Below are positions 35,698-43,601 of a DNA stretch of 64,000 nucleotides, one piece after another. The position numbers and the translations under genes are program-made. The notes under the pieces were generated by a model. It made no database searches. It was not told where the DNA came from and saw nothing but the letters and a program-made list of their open reading frames with translations. Source of the stretch: Actinoplanes cyaneus (GTDB taxonomy: Bacteria > Actinomycetota > Actinomycetes > Mycobacteriales > Micromonosporaceae); the NCBI RefSeq assembly GCF_016862095.1, contig NZ_BOMH01000013.1:1-64000 (forward strand), in the 5' to 3' direction. Numbering within the stretch: the stretch's first letter is position 1; every line of letters starts with the position of its first letter.

Positions 35698-36534
35698 TCA
35701 GCTCTCGGCGGGCCTGCTCACCGGCCAGGTCAGCACGTCGTCCGGGATGGACGGGTCGTGAAGAGCCCGGTTGTCGCGGCCAGGAATCGTACAACCCGCG
35801 GTCACCACGAGCCGGGCCACCTCGATGGCGCCGTGCGCCTGGAAATGCGTGTTGTCGGCGACCCCGCCCGGGTAATTCGGCGAAACGCCCGCGTCGAGCC
35901 AGAGGAAATGGTCCTTGGTGGCCTCCGGGCCCAGCTTCGACCACAGCGCGAAGGAGAGCGCGGTGAGGTCGATCAGCGGTGTCCGGGTGTCCTTCGCGAG
36001 AGCGCGCATGGCGTCGGGGTATTCGCCGTGCGACAGGTACGGCACGCCGTCGGCGGTGAACCGGCGCCGCTCCACCGGGGTGACCAGGATCGGGTGCGCC
36101 CGGGCCGCCCGCGCCCCGTCCAGGTAGAGCCGCAGATAGTCCTGGAACGTGGTCCACGGGTCGGTCCCGCGCGCCGGGTCCTCGATCTTCTCGTCGTTGT
36201 GACCGAACGAGACCAGCAGCGTGTCGCCGGGGCGGATCGCGTCCAGGATCAGATCGAGGCGGCCCAGGTCGGCGAAGCTCTTCGAGCTGGCGCCGGAGAG
36301 GGCGCCGTTGACCACGGCGACGTCGTGCCGCAGGAAGACCGGCAGGGCCTGGCCCCAGCCGGCCCGGGGGATGTCGGCGATCGCGTACGTCGCGGCGGTG
36401 GAGTCGCCGGCCACGAAGACGGTGGTGCGCCGCCGGCCCGCGGAGGAGGCCGAGGCTGCGACGGGTGCGCCCAGTACGCCGGCGGCCGCGCCGCCGAGGG
36501 ATGCGCGCAAGAGGGTTCTCCGATCAAGCGTCAT
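35698..36534 (-). CDS. Tat-exported rhamnogalacturonan acetylesterase-like (CE12, SGNH)
   Basis: The 278-residue protein has a twin-arginine signal (DRRTLLRASLGGAAAGVLGAPVAASA) and an SGNH domain: VAGDSTAATY holds the nucleophile Ser, with GALSGASS, FGHNDE, and the C-terminal Asp-x-x-His in DNTHFQAHGA. The order matches carbohydrate esterase family 12, which removes acetyl groups from pectin (rhamnogalacturonan) or xylan. ATG 36534 is preferred because GGATGGCGG lies upstream. It fits the plant-polysaccharide theme further right in the window. Confidence 0.88.
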   Translation of the reverse strand: MTLDRRTLLRASLGGAAAGVLGAPVAASASSAGRRRTTVFVAGDSTAATYAIADIPRAGWGQALPVFLRHDVAVVNGALSGASSKSFADLGRLDLILDAIRPGDTLLVSFGHNDEKIEDPARGTDPWTTFQDYLRLYLDGARAARAHPILVTPVERRRFTADGVPYLSHGEYPDAMRALAKDTRTPLIDLTALSFALWSKLGPEATKDHFLWLDAGVSPNYPGGVADNTHFQAHGAIEVARLVVTAGCTIPGRDNRALHDPSIPDDVLTWPVSRPAES

Positions 36535-36631
36535 GACCGCCATCCAATCAGCGACCGTCGATGTAGGCAAGCGCTTTCCTCATGGTGAAGACGTTGATTC
36601 GGATCTCTGTGAGTCGGGTATCAACCAGCGC

Positions 36632-37843
36632 ATGACGGATCGGGAGCGGTTGGACCAGGAAGACGAGGAAGAACGCGAGCTGGTACGGCCACCGGACGTC
36701 AATCGTGACTCCAACCGCTCGGCGACCCGGTTGGAGCTCTTCTTCGACCTGGCCTTCGTGCTCTTCGTCGGGCGGTGCGCGGACGTGCTGGCCGAGCACG
36801 AGACGTTCAGCGGCGGATTCCGGTTCGTGGCGATCCTGGTGGCCGGCTGGTGGGGGTGGGCCAGCGCCACCCTTTACGCCAACCGGTTCGACACCGACGA
36901 CGCGATCTTCCGGTTGTTCACGCTCGGTGGCATGGCCGGAGTCATCGTCATGGCCGCCTCCGCCGAGGACGCGATCGGCGAGGGGGCCCGCTGGTTCGCG
37001 CTCGGCTACGTGCTGCTGCGGGTGGCGCTGGTGCTCGGCTACCTGCGGGTGTGGCGGAACCTGCCGGACGCACGCGCGGGGATCCGGCCGTACCTCTTCG
37101 GGCACGTCGCCGGCGCGATGTGCTGGACGATCTCGCTCGGCGTGCCCGGCACCGCCCGTTACGTGCTCTGGGCCGTCGGCGTCGCCCTCGACCTGCTCGG
37201 GCCGACCATCGCGGCGCGCGTCCCGGACGCGCCGCCGCTGCACATGGAACACCTGCCGGAACGCTTCGGCCTCTTCGTGATCCTGGTGCTCGGCGAGTCG
37301 GTGGCGGCCGTCGTGGTGGGCCTGCGCGATGGTCACTGGGCGACCGAGGTGCTGGTCACCGCCCTGTTCGGGTTCCTCGCCACGGCCGCGCTGTGGTGGT
37401 CCTACTTCGATCTCTCCGGCGGGGCCGCGAAACGGCGCCTGGTCCAGGAGGGCGGTGAGCACACCCGCCAGGGCGTGCACGACTTCTACGTCTACGCCCA
37501 CCTGCCCGTCGCCGTGAGCCTCGCGGCCGTGGCGGTCGGGCTGGAGCACGCGATCATGCACAGCGCGGAGGATCACCTGTCGGCCGGCACCCGGGCCGTG
37601 CTGGGGGCGGGCCTGGCCGGTTACCTGATCAGCGCCGCGGTGATCCAGGGTGTGCTGTCGCGGCGGTGGCGCGTCGCCCTGGTCTGGCCCGGCCTCGGCG
37701 TCCCCCTGGTCCTGGCCGCGACCCTGCTGCCGGGGCTGACGCCGGTCGTGCGGGTCGGGCTCTGCGCCGTGATCATGGTGGCCGGCGTGATCACCGGGGT
37801 GGCCCAGCACCGGGCCGGGGAGGTGCGCGTCGCCAAGGTCTGA
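36632..37843 (+). CDS. Low temperature requirement protein A (LtrA) family
   Basis: The 403-residue protein has an acidic/basic cytoplasmic N-terminus and about ten membrane segments beginning with the LtrA signature ATRLELFFDLAFVLFVGRCADVLAEH, followed by GWWGWASATLYANRFDTDD and HMEHLPERFGLFVILVLGESV. LtrA was first linked to cold growth in Listeria; its biochemical function is unsettled. ATG 36632 gives the normal start. Confidence 0.92.
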   Translation: MTDRERLDQEDEEERELVRPPDVNRDSNRSATRLELFFDLAFVLFVGRCADVLAEHETFSGGFRFVAILVAGWWGWASATLYANRFDTDDAIFRLFTLGGMAGVIVMAASAEDAIGEGARWFALGYVLLRVALVLGYLRVWRNLPDARAGIRPYLFGHVAGAMCWTISLGVPGTARYVLWAVGVALDLLGPTIAARVPDAPPLHMEHLPERFGLFVILVLGESVAAVVVGLRDGHWATEVLVTALFGFLATAALWWSYFDLSGGAAKRRLVQEGGEHTRQGVHDFYVYAHLPVAVSLAAVAVGLEHAIMHSAEDHLSAGTRAVLGAGLAGYLISAAVIQGVLSRRWRVALVWPGLGVPLVLAATLLPGLTPVVRVGLCAVIMVAGVITGVAQHRAGEVRVAKV

Positions 37844-37894
37844 GACGCCGTGCCCGAAATCGCAGGTGCCGAGTAATTACATTTACTTCGGACA

Positions 37895-38182
37895 ATGCGC
37901 GTACGGGGGTGGGTGCCGATGGCTGGATGGTGGCGCAAGCGATGGCCACGGATGATCGGGTTCGACGCCGGATTCATCCCACAGCTACTTTGTGTAGCCG
38001 ATACGTCGCCCGGTGGTGTCTCCGGCGCGCTCTGTGTCCTCGTCGTGTCGCTCGCCGTCGGCGCGGGGTTCTGGCAGGCCGCGGACCCGCGGCGCAAGGC
38101 GGTCGGCCGGTTCATGGTGATCGGCGCCTGGACCGGTCTGGCGGCGCACGCCGTGGTCGCCGCGACCGTCCGCTTGTCATGA
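37895..38182 (+). CDS. Small hydrophobic protein, unknown
   Basis: The possible protein has 95 residues with two hydrophobic segments (VSGALCVLVVSLAVGAGFW and VIGAWTGLAAHAVVAATV). It may start at ATG 37895 or ATG 37919, the latter behind GGGGTGGG. The region just upstream (37869-37890) is AT-rich and roughly palindromic. No family is recognised, so it is coding with moderate doubt. Confidence 0.5.
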   Translation: MRVRGWVPMAGWWRKRWPRMIGFDAGFIPQLLCVADTSPGGVSGALCVLVVSLAVGAGFWQAADPRRKAVGRFMVIGAWTGLAAHAVVAATVRLS

Positions 38183-38376
38183 TCTACTTCGTGCGCCGAG
38201 AGCCCTCGGCCGGTACTATCCGTGACTTGCACGCCATGACCCGGGCGTGCGCCTGATCACATCAAGCCTGGTCAGCGACTTCGGGGAAGCGTGATCATGC
38301 CCACGGGCGGTAACGTGCCGCCGTTGCGTAGGATTTCGGGCCGCACCACGTCCGCCGACGGGAACCGAGGAATGCG

Positions 38377-39069
38377 ATGCCGCTCACCCCAGCTGATATC
38401 CACAACGTGGCCTTCAAGAAGCCGCCGATCGGCAAGCGGGGGTACGACGAGGAAGAGGTCGACGCCTTCCTCGACGAGGTCGAGCAGGAGCTGATCCGCC
38501 TGCTGGAGGAGAACAACTCGCTCCGGAACCAGGCGTCGCGTGGTGGCGGCGGTGGCGGTGGCGGCAACCCGGCCGCGACCATGGTGATCACCAACGAGTT
38601 CGCCGACCTGCAGGCCCAGCTCGAGCGTCTGCAGGAGGCCCGCGCCCGCGCCGAGCAGAACGCGCGCAACATGCAGCAGCAGCTGGAGCGTGCCCGCAGC
38701 GCCGTCCCCTCCGGCGCGATGCCGACCGTCGGCGACGACGACCGCAACGCCCGCGTGCTGATGATGGCCCAGCGCACCGCCGACGAGCACATGCGCGACG
38801 CGCAGCGCGAGGTCGAGGCGCTGATGGAGCAGGCCCGCGGCAAGGCCGACCAGCTCACCGCCGAGGCGCAGATGAAGGCGAGCACGATCGAGAGTGACGC
38901 GCGCCGCAACCACGCCGAGGCGATGGACACCCTGGTGGAGAAGCGGGCCCAGCTGATCGACGAGATCGACAAGCTGGGGCAGCTCGCCGCCGGGTATCAG
39001 CAGGCGCTGACCAACCACGTCACGCAGCAGCTGATGGACCTGACGAACGGCCCTGACGGCGCGGAGTGA
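38377..39069 (+). CDS. divIVA: DivIVA/Wag31-type polar growth protein
   Basis: The 230-residue protein has the N-terminal DivIVA membrane-binding module ([39 protein letters not shown], residues 1-40). A poly-Gly linker (about 55-65) and long coiled coils follow, to residue 225. In actinomycetes it marks hyphal tips and recruits cell-wall synthesis. The length is close to Wag31. A ribosome site GAGGAA precedes the ATG and a strong terminator follows. Confidence 0.95.
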   Translation: MPLTPADIHNVAFKKPPIGKRGYDEEEVDAFLDEVEQELIRLLEENNSLRNQASRGGGGGGGGNPAATMVITNEFADLQAQLERLQEARARAEQNARNMQQQLERARSAVPSGAMPTVGDDDRNARVLMMAQRTADEHMRDAQREVEALMEQARGKADQLTAEAQMKASTIESDARRNHAEAMDTLVEKRAQLIDEIDKLGQLAAGYQQALTNHVTQQLMDLTNGPDGAE

Positions 39070-39082
39070 GCCACCGGCCCTG

Positions 39083-39118
39083 AGCCCCGCGGACCTTTTC
39101 CGGTCCGCGGGGCTTTTT
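39083..39118 (+). terminator. Intrinsic terminator after divIVA
   Basis: A perfect 13-bp GC-rich stem (39083-39095 with 39102-39114) with a 6-nt loop is followed by a run of five T. It is the clearest rho-independent terminator in the window. Confidence 0.9.
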
Positions 39119-39215
39119 CGTTGAACGCGTCAGCGCTTCCCGCTGTATTCGGCAGCACAGGGGGTGAGCGCCGCTTCACACGGCGTTCCCCGAACGGCCG
39201 ATGGGGAGGGGCGCC

Positions 39216-39575
39216 GTGGGGGACCATCCGAACTTCTCGCCGGACACGTCCGGTTTCGTCTCCGGGGAAGCCGCGGCCGGCCGGGTCTGGGTCGAACTCG
39301 ACTCTGCCGGGCGGCTGACCGACCTCTACCTCGACCCGCGGGTCTCGTACCTGCCGCTGGAGGACCTGCGCGCGGCGCTGATCGCGGCCTTCACCACGGC
39401 ACAGGACCGGCTGGCGGACCGGGCCGTCGAGGCGACCTCCCGGTACGGCGCGCAGGCCGCCCCGGAACGGCTCGCCGCCGCGCTGGCCGAGGCGTCGGAC
39501 ACGGCGGAACGGCGGTTCGCCGAGATCGCCACCGCCCTGAACGACCTGAACCGGCGGGCGGCCCGGCCGTGGTGA
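39216..39575 (+). CDS. YbaB/EbfC-like protein of an ESX toxin operon
   Basis: The 119-residue protein resembles the YbaB/EbfC-fold proteins that accompany actinobacterial type VII secretion effectors (RVWVELDSAGRLTDLYLDPRVSYLPLEDLRAALIAAFTTAQDRL). GTG 39216 has GGGGAGGGG upstream and is preferred over ATG 39201. It is the first of four closely packed genes; its stop overlaps the next gene by 4 bp. The likely role is a chaperone or accessory factor, inferred from context. Confidence 0.82.
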   Translation: MGDHPNFSPDTSGFVSGEAAAGRVWVELDSAGRLTDLYLDPRVSYLPLEDLRAALIAAFTTAQDRLADRAVEATSRYGAQAAPERLAAALAEASDTAERRFAEIATALNDLNRRAARPW

Positions 39576-40105
39576 GCGGGCAGCTCCGCGTCGACCCGGA
39601 GAGCGTGGCCGCCGCCGGGCGCGACCTCGCCGGGATCGCGCAGCGGATGGCGGACGACGTGGCGACGCTGGAGGCGGCGGTCGGCGCGGCCTCCGACCCG
39701 TGGGGTGCCGACGAGACCGGGAGCATGTTCGCGCTCGCCTACCGCGCCGTCCGGGACGTCGCCCTCGACGCGATGGGCTCCTACACCGAGCAGGTCGGGT
39801 TCGCGGCGGCGACCCTGATGATGCAGGCGCGATCGGTCGCGGCGGCCGACGCCGCAAATGCCTCTTCGCTGTACGGCGTGACGGGGTTCCCGGGCGGCGC
39901 GGCGCCGGGTCCCGCCGGTGACGCGGCCCGCGGCGGGCCGGCTGCGGGACCTGCCGCTGGTGGCGGTCCGGCCCCAGGCCCCGCCGTTGGTGGCGTGCCG
40001 ACTGCGGGCCCCGCATTTGGTGGCGGGTCGGCCGCGCGTCCGGCCGTTGATGGCGGGCCTGCCGCGGGGCCGGCCGCGGGGCCGGCCGTGAGCGGCGGGG
40101 GGTGA
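39572..40105 (+). CDS. ESX-type effector partner with Gly/Pro/Ala-rich tail
   Basis: The 177-residue protein starts with a GTG overlapping the preceding stop as GTGA. Residues 1-100 are helical, like WXG100-type secreted proteins (VDPESVAAAGRDLAGIAQRM ... ASDPWGADETGSMF ... YTEQVGFAAATLMMQA), with W-G at the turn. The tail (about 105-177) is low-complexity Gly/Pro/Ala (PAAGPAAGGGPAPGPAV). It probably pairs with the toxin's N-terminal domain for export. Confidence 0.8.
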   Translation: MSGQLRVDPESVAAAGRDLAGIAQRMADDVATLEAAVGAASDPWGADETGSMFALAYRAVRDVALDAMGSYTEQVGFAAATLMMQARSVAAADAANASSLYGVTGFPGGAAPGPAGDAARGGPAAGPAAGGGPAPGPAVGGVPTAGPAFGGGSAARPAVDGGPAAGPAAGPAVSGGG

Positions 40106-40111
40106 CCGGCC

Positions 40112-41092
40112 ATGACGATCACGCTGCCGTCCGAGCTCACCGAACCGCTCAGCTGGATCGGCCTGGAATGGCCCGAGGCCGACGAGGACCAGCTCCAGGC
40201 CGACGGCCGGGCCTGGATCGACCACGGCACCCGGATGCGCGCCCACGCGGACCAGGCGACAGCGGCCGCGCGTGAGGTCTGGCTGAACAACGAGGGCGCC
40301 ACCGTCGAGGCGTTCGAACGCTGGTGGAACGGCGAGGACGGCCCCGGCCGGCACCTGGCGGACGCGGCCACCGCGGCCGAGATCATCGGCGGCGCGCTGA
40401 TCGCCATGGCCGGCGTGACGATCGGGCTGAAGACGGCGTTCATCGCGCAGCTCACCGCCCTGGCGTTCGAGGTCGGGCAGGCGATCGCGACGGCGACGGT
40501 CACGGCGGGGGCGACCCTCGCGGAGATCCCGGTGTGGATCGGGCTGACCCGGGTGGCGATCCGGAAGCTGATCCACGAGGCGATGGCGCTGATCGAGCGG
40601 GAGATCGCCGCGATGCTGCGCAAGGCCGCCCGCATGCTGGAGAAGGCCGGCGCCCAGAAACTGGCGAAGACAACCATGAACGGGAGCCGGAAGACGGCGT
40701 TCAAGGGCCTGATGCACGATGTCGAGAACGCGAACGTGCGCAGCCCGTTCAACGGCGCCAATTTCTACTCGGGCAGGCAGCCGAACGACGCCGGAATGCG
40801 GGAGTACGCGGAGAAACAGGTCGACGGTGTCAGGTCACTGACCCTGGAGATGACGCCGGGCGGCCGGCGGTTCGACGACATGCGACTCTTCGAGGACGGC
40901 TCACCCGTCGGCAACGATCAGGCGATGGACATCTGGCGCCGCCTGTCCGAGCGTTATGCGCAGGACGCCTCGGGTGAAGCCACGGCCTGGACCCACAACG
41001 CCCTGCCGGGCAGCGTCTGGAACACCAGGGAGAAGCCGGCGTTGCAGTTGAATCCGAACATCACGAGGATTCATGAGGTCGACCCGTTCTGA
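40112..41092 (+). CDS. Polymorphic toxin: WXG100-like N-terminus, CD38/ADP-ribosyl-cyclase-like C-terminus
   Basis: The 326-residue protein has an N-terminal WXG100-like/CpnT-type export domain (residues about 1-175, with WPEADEDQLQADGRAWI and AFERWWNG) and a C-terminal domain (about 205-326). The latter contains FYSG (218-221), TLEMT with Glu246, W-x3-S-x-R-Y-A-x2-A with Trp275 and Ser279, and Glu307 in TREKPAL. These match in order the CD38 LWS, TLEDT (Glu146), FWKTVSRRFAEAA (Trp189, Ser193) and the catalytic Glu226. A predicted NAD+ glycohydrolase or cyclase toxin follows from this; a family search is needed for certainty. It is 6 bp after the partner gene and followed by a probable immunity gene. 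Confidence 0.82.
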   Translation: MTITLPSELTEPLSWIGLEWPEADEDQLQADGRAWIDHGTRMRAHADQATAAAREVWLNNEGATVEAFERWWNGEDGPGRHLADAATAAEIIGGALIAMAGVTIGLKTAFIAQLTALAFEVGQAIATATVTAGATLAEIPVWIGLTRVAIRKLIHEAMALIEREIAAMLRKAARMLEKAGAQKLAKTTMNGSRKTAFKGLMHDVENANVRSPFNGANFYSGRQPNDAGMREYAEKQVDGVRSLTLEMTPGGRRFDDMRLFEDGSPVGNDQAMDIWRRLSERYAQDASGEATAWTHNALPGSVWNTREKPALQLNPNITRIHEVDPF

Positions 41093-41107
41093 CAGGAGGT
41101 CTCCGGC

Positions 41108-41410
41108 GTGACGGTGCGTGAGGTGAGATCGCAGAAGGCGCTGCACGTCGAGACCGGTGTGACGCTGGCCGGCGCCGGTCGCGAGGACATGATCCTGGAG
41201 TGGGGTGAGCATTGGCTGATGATTCCGGTGGATCGCGGCGACCATGAGATCCGCTACATCATCCCGGCTACTCCGCGCTGGGACGACAATCTCGAGCCGC
41301 TGCCACCCGAGGTGGCCGACAATCTGCAGGCGATCATCACCGAGATCTCGCTGTTCTGGAACCAGGAGCCGGAGTTCCTGGTGCGCCTCAAGTGGCGGGA
41401 CGCGGGCTGA
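41108..41410 (+). CDS. Probable immunity protein for the upstream toxin
   Basis: The 100-residue protein (TVREVRSQKALHVETGVTLAG ... EWGEHWLMIPVDRGDHEIRYIIP) has no family I recognise. It begins 15 bp after the toxin stop with an excellent ribosome site (AGGAGGT, 7-bp spacing), has no signal peptide and is the right size for a cytoplasmic immunity protein. The function is inferred entirely from its place directly after the toxin gene, the usual position in polymorphic toxin loci. Confidence 0.7.
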   Translation: MTVREVRSQKALHVETGVTLAGAGREDMILEWGEHWLMIPVDRGDHEIRYIIPATPRWDDNLEPLPPEVADNLQAIITEISLFWNQEPEFLVRLKWRDAG

Positions 41411-41411
41411 C

Positions 41412-41438
41412 CGGCCCGGCGGGGTTGCCGCCGGGCCG
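41412..41438. terminator. Bidirectional hairpin between convergent genes
   Basis: A perfect 11-bp stem (41412-41422 with 41428-41438) with a 5-nt loop fills most of the 45-bp gap between the immunity gene and the leftward DUF3455 gene. Confidence 0.65.
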
Positions 41439-41455
41439 AAGTCGCCGGGCGCGGG

Positions 41456-42076
41456 TCAGACGGCCGGGATGGCCGGGTCGTCCCAGAAGACGTAGAGGGC
41501 CTTGTAGGGCACCTTCACGGTCTGGCCGGAGGTGCACGGCGTCGTCGGCGCGACGCCGCCCGAGGTGTAGAGCCGGTTGATCCAGTCGGCCTTGCTCAGC
41601 ACGCCCTTCCCGGCGTGGCTGGTGACCGTGAGCAGCAGTTCGGCGATGGTTCCGTCGCGCTTCGACTCGGCCTTCTTCGCGGCCGTGACCAGGGAACTGT
41701 CCCGGACCGACTGCCAGCTCGGCCCGGCGAAGTGGTGGATCCGGCCGCCCGTGCCGAGCAGTTGCGCCTCGGGCGTCGACGCTGCCGGGTAGTTGCCGGT
41801 GGTGGCGCCGGCCGGGACGGCGCACGTGTAGTTCTGCGTGCCGGTGGTGACCACGTACGCGCCGACCGGGCGGGAGCCGGCCGGCGGGCGGATCGCCTCC
41901 GGGATGGCGTTGGTGACCGGCGCGACCGCGTTCGTGTTGGAGGCGGCGGCGGATGTCGCCACTGTCGTCTCGGCGGCCGAGGCGTTGAAGGTGACCGCGC
42001 CGACGGTGACGCCGGCGGCGACCAGACTGCCGGTGAGCGCGATCGCGCGGATGCGGGAACGCTTGGTTGCGAACAT
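41456..42076 (-). CDS. Secreted DUF3455 protein
   Basis: The 206-residue protein has a signal peptide (residues 1-31, IRAIALTGSLVAAGVTVGAVTFNASAA) and a DUF3455 domain (IRPPAGSRPVGAYVVTTGTQNYTC ... LLGTGGRIHHFAGPSWQSV ... YTSGGVAPTTPC) with two conserved cysteines. DUF3455 proteins are exported in bacteria and fungi and their function is unknown. ATG 42076 follows GGGGGA; earlier in-frame ATGs encode a non-signal sequence. Confidence 0.87.
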   Translation of the reverse strand: MFATKRSRIRAIALTGSLVAAGVTVGAVTFNASAAETTVATSAAASNTNAVAPVTNAIPEAIRPPAGSRPVGAYVVTTGTQNYTCAVPAGATTGNYPAASTPEAQLLGTGGRIHHFAGPSWQSVRDSSLVTAAKKAESKRDGTIAELLLTVTSHAGKGVLSKADWINRLYTSGGVAPTTPCTSGQTVKVPYKALYVFWDDPAIPAV

Positions 42077-42290
42077 GAGAATCAATCCCCCTGCGGGTGT
42101 CGATGGGCCCCCCGGCCCATCCGTCGGTGAGCCCCCTGCCCACCCGCCACCAATCACGGACCCCGGTCCGGATTGGATGAAGATCAACTTGAATATGACC
42201 GTTCGTCCATCCGGAGTTCATCGATCGTCGCCGCTCAGTGATTTCCTGATGACTCGGCGCCGAAGATCCGGCTAATCCGAAGGAGCGCTC

Positions 42291-42347
42291 CCGGCCGGTT
42301 GTCACGGTCGCCATGAGGCACGAATGACGACCGTGACAACCAGCCGG
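42291..42347. repeat. Intergenic hairpin family, copy C
   Basis: Arms of 24 nt (42291-42314 and 42324-42347) pair at 22 positions around the 9-nt loop GAGGCACGA, identical to the loop of copy A2 31 kb away. The outer sequence is a GGTTGT/ACAACC variant of the family. Confidence 0.82.
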
Positions 42348-42470
42348 ATCAGTGGGCGCGCCGCTGCCGTGCCCACCGGCTACCTCGCGGACTGCGGCGG
42401 GCGGGGCTGTGCGGCGAGTGGGAGCCGTCGGCGGGTCTGCTGCTCTGACCGTGCCCACCCACGCAGATCG

Positions 42471-42521
42471 CCCTTGTGGGCTTCGCAGGGCCGCCCCGCG
42501 GCCCTGCGAAGCCCGCAAGGG
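42471..42521 (-). terminator. Very strong 24-bp hairpin downstream of the radical SAM gene
   Basis: Arms 42471-42494 and 42498-42521 pair over 24 bp with one wobble and a 3-nt CCC loop, the longest near-perfect stem in the window. It lies 60 bp after the leftward radical SAM gene. The T-tract is absent. The rest of 42077-42580 contains only copy C and the DUF3455 upstream region. Confidence 0.65.
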
Positions 42522-42580
42522 TCCCCGCGGGAGCGACGATCCGGACCACATCGGAGAGGGGCAACGAAGAAGTTGATCTT

Positions 42581-43552
42581 TTAGAAGGTGTGGCGGTAGA
42601 GGGAGCAGCCGCGGCACACGTCCGGTGGCTCGGCGCTGTCGAGGCGCTGCCGGAAATCGCGGTAGGCCGGCCCGTGCCAGATCGCGGCGAAACTGGACTC
42701 GTTCAGGTTCCCCAGGCTCACCCGGTCGTCGCCCATCACCATGCAGCACGGCTGGACGGTTCCGGTGCTGGTCACGTAGGCGGCCTCCCACGGCCACGTG
42801 CAGTTGCCGCCGCCGGTGCCGGCCGGGCTCGGGAGCCGCAGCCGCAGACCGGTCTCGCGAGCGGCCCGGGCGGCGTCCGCGAACGCGTGCGGCTGGTCGG
42901 TCCAGAGCGCCTGGGCGGCGGTGAAGGACCTGATCTCCTCGTACGCCGAGGCGGCGTCGTCGAAGCTGTGCGAGAGGTTCTGCACGCGCAGCTCGTCCAC
43001 CCCGATCCCGGCGAGCAGCCGTACCAGGGCGGGCAGCTCGGCGACGTTGTCCCGCATCGCGACGAACACCACCCGGATCCACGGCGTCGCGCTGCCCGCC
43101 TCCCGTTTCGCCGCGACCAGCCCGGCCAGGTTCGCGACCACCGTGTCGAAGTTCGCGCCCTCGCGGATCGCCTCGTAGACCTGCGGGCCGGCCCCGTCCA
43201 GCGACACGTGCAGCCAGTCGACCCGGCTCGCGACCAGGTCCTCGGCACGGCGCCGGTTGAGCAGCGTGGCGTTGCTGTTGAACCCGACCCGGATCCCGCG
43301 CCCGACCGCGGTCGCGATCATCTCCGGCAGGTACGGCGACAGCAGCGGCTCGCCCAGCCCCTGCAACGTGAGCCGGGTGAGCGGAAGCTCGGCGACCAGC
43401 CGGTGGAACAGCTCCGGTCGCATCGCCCCGGCCAGTTTGTTCACCGGTGGCCGATAGCTGACCAGGCACATCGTGCAGCGCAGGTTGCACGCCGACGTCA
43501 CCTCGACCTGGAGGTGACCGGGCAGCGGAGGATCCTCGGTGGAAACCGGCAT
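42581..43552 (-). CDS. Radical SAM/SPASM domain protein
   Basis: The 323-residue protein has the CxxxCxxC cluster motif CNLRCTMC (Cys22, Cys26, Cys29) in VEVTSACNLRCTMC. After the TIM-barrel (GLGEPLLSPYLPEMIATAV, FNSNATLL, HVSLDGAG) there are C-terminal SPASM-like cysteines (GGNCTWPWEAAYV, QPCCMV, DVCRGC). Such enzymes modify peptides or small molecules, or mature dehydrogenases. No precursor peptide or dehydrogenase lies nearby. It follows the giant surface-protein gene by about 50 bp in the same direction. Confidence 0.9.
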   Translation of the reverse strand: MPVSTEDPPLPGHLQVEVTSACNLRCTMCLVSYRPPVNKLAGAMRPELFHRLVAELPLTRLTLQGLGEPLLSPYLPEMIATAVGRGIRVGFNSNATLLNRRRAEDLVASRVDWLHVSLDGAGPQVYEAIREGANFDTVVANLAGLVAAKREAGSATPWIRVVFVAMRDNVAELPALVRLLAGIGVDELRVQNLSHSFDDAASAYEEIRSFTAAQALWTDQPHAFADAARAARETGLRLRLPSPAGTGGGNCTWPWEAAYVTSTGTVQPCCMVMGDDRVSLGNLNESSFAAIWHGPAYRDFRQRLDSAEPPDVCRGCSLYRHTF

Positions 43553-43601
43553 GGGCGCCGCATTCCCGTCCGGTCGCGCATGAAACGCCGGCCCCGGCAG
43601 T

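Noticed and set aside
39905-40095. Gly/Pro/Ala repeats in the ESX partner considered as an insertion
   Set aside because: The frame stays open and in order with the operon; low-complexity tails are common in these secreted proteins.
42282-42291. GGAGCGCTCC, a partial CebR-like palindrome
   Set aside because: Only the 10-bp core matches and the outer T/A positions are lost; it adjoins a hairpin repeat and lies over 200 bp from the nearest start.
42349-42564. Possible 71-codon minus-strand ORF just after the radical SAM gene, considered as its precursor peptide
   Set aside because: TTG start without a ribosome site, passes through the 24-bp hairpin, and the sequence has no leader/core look.
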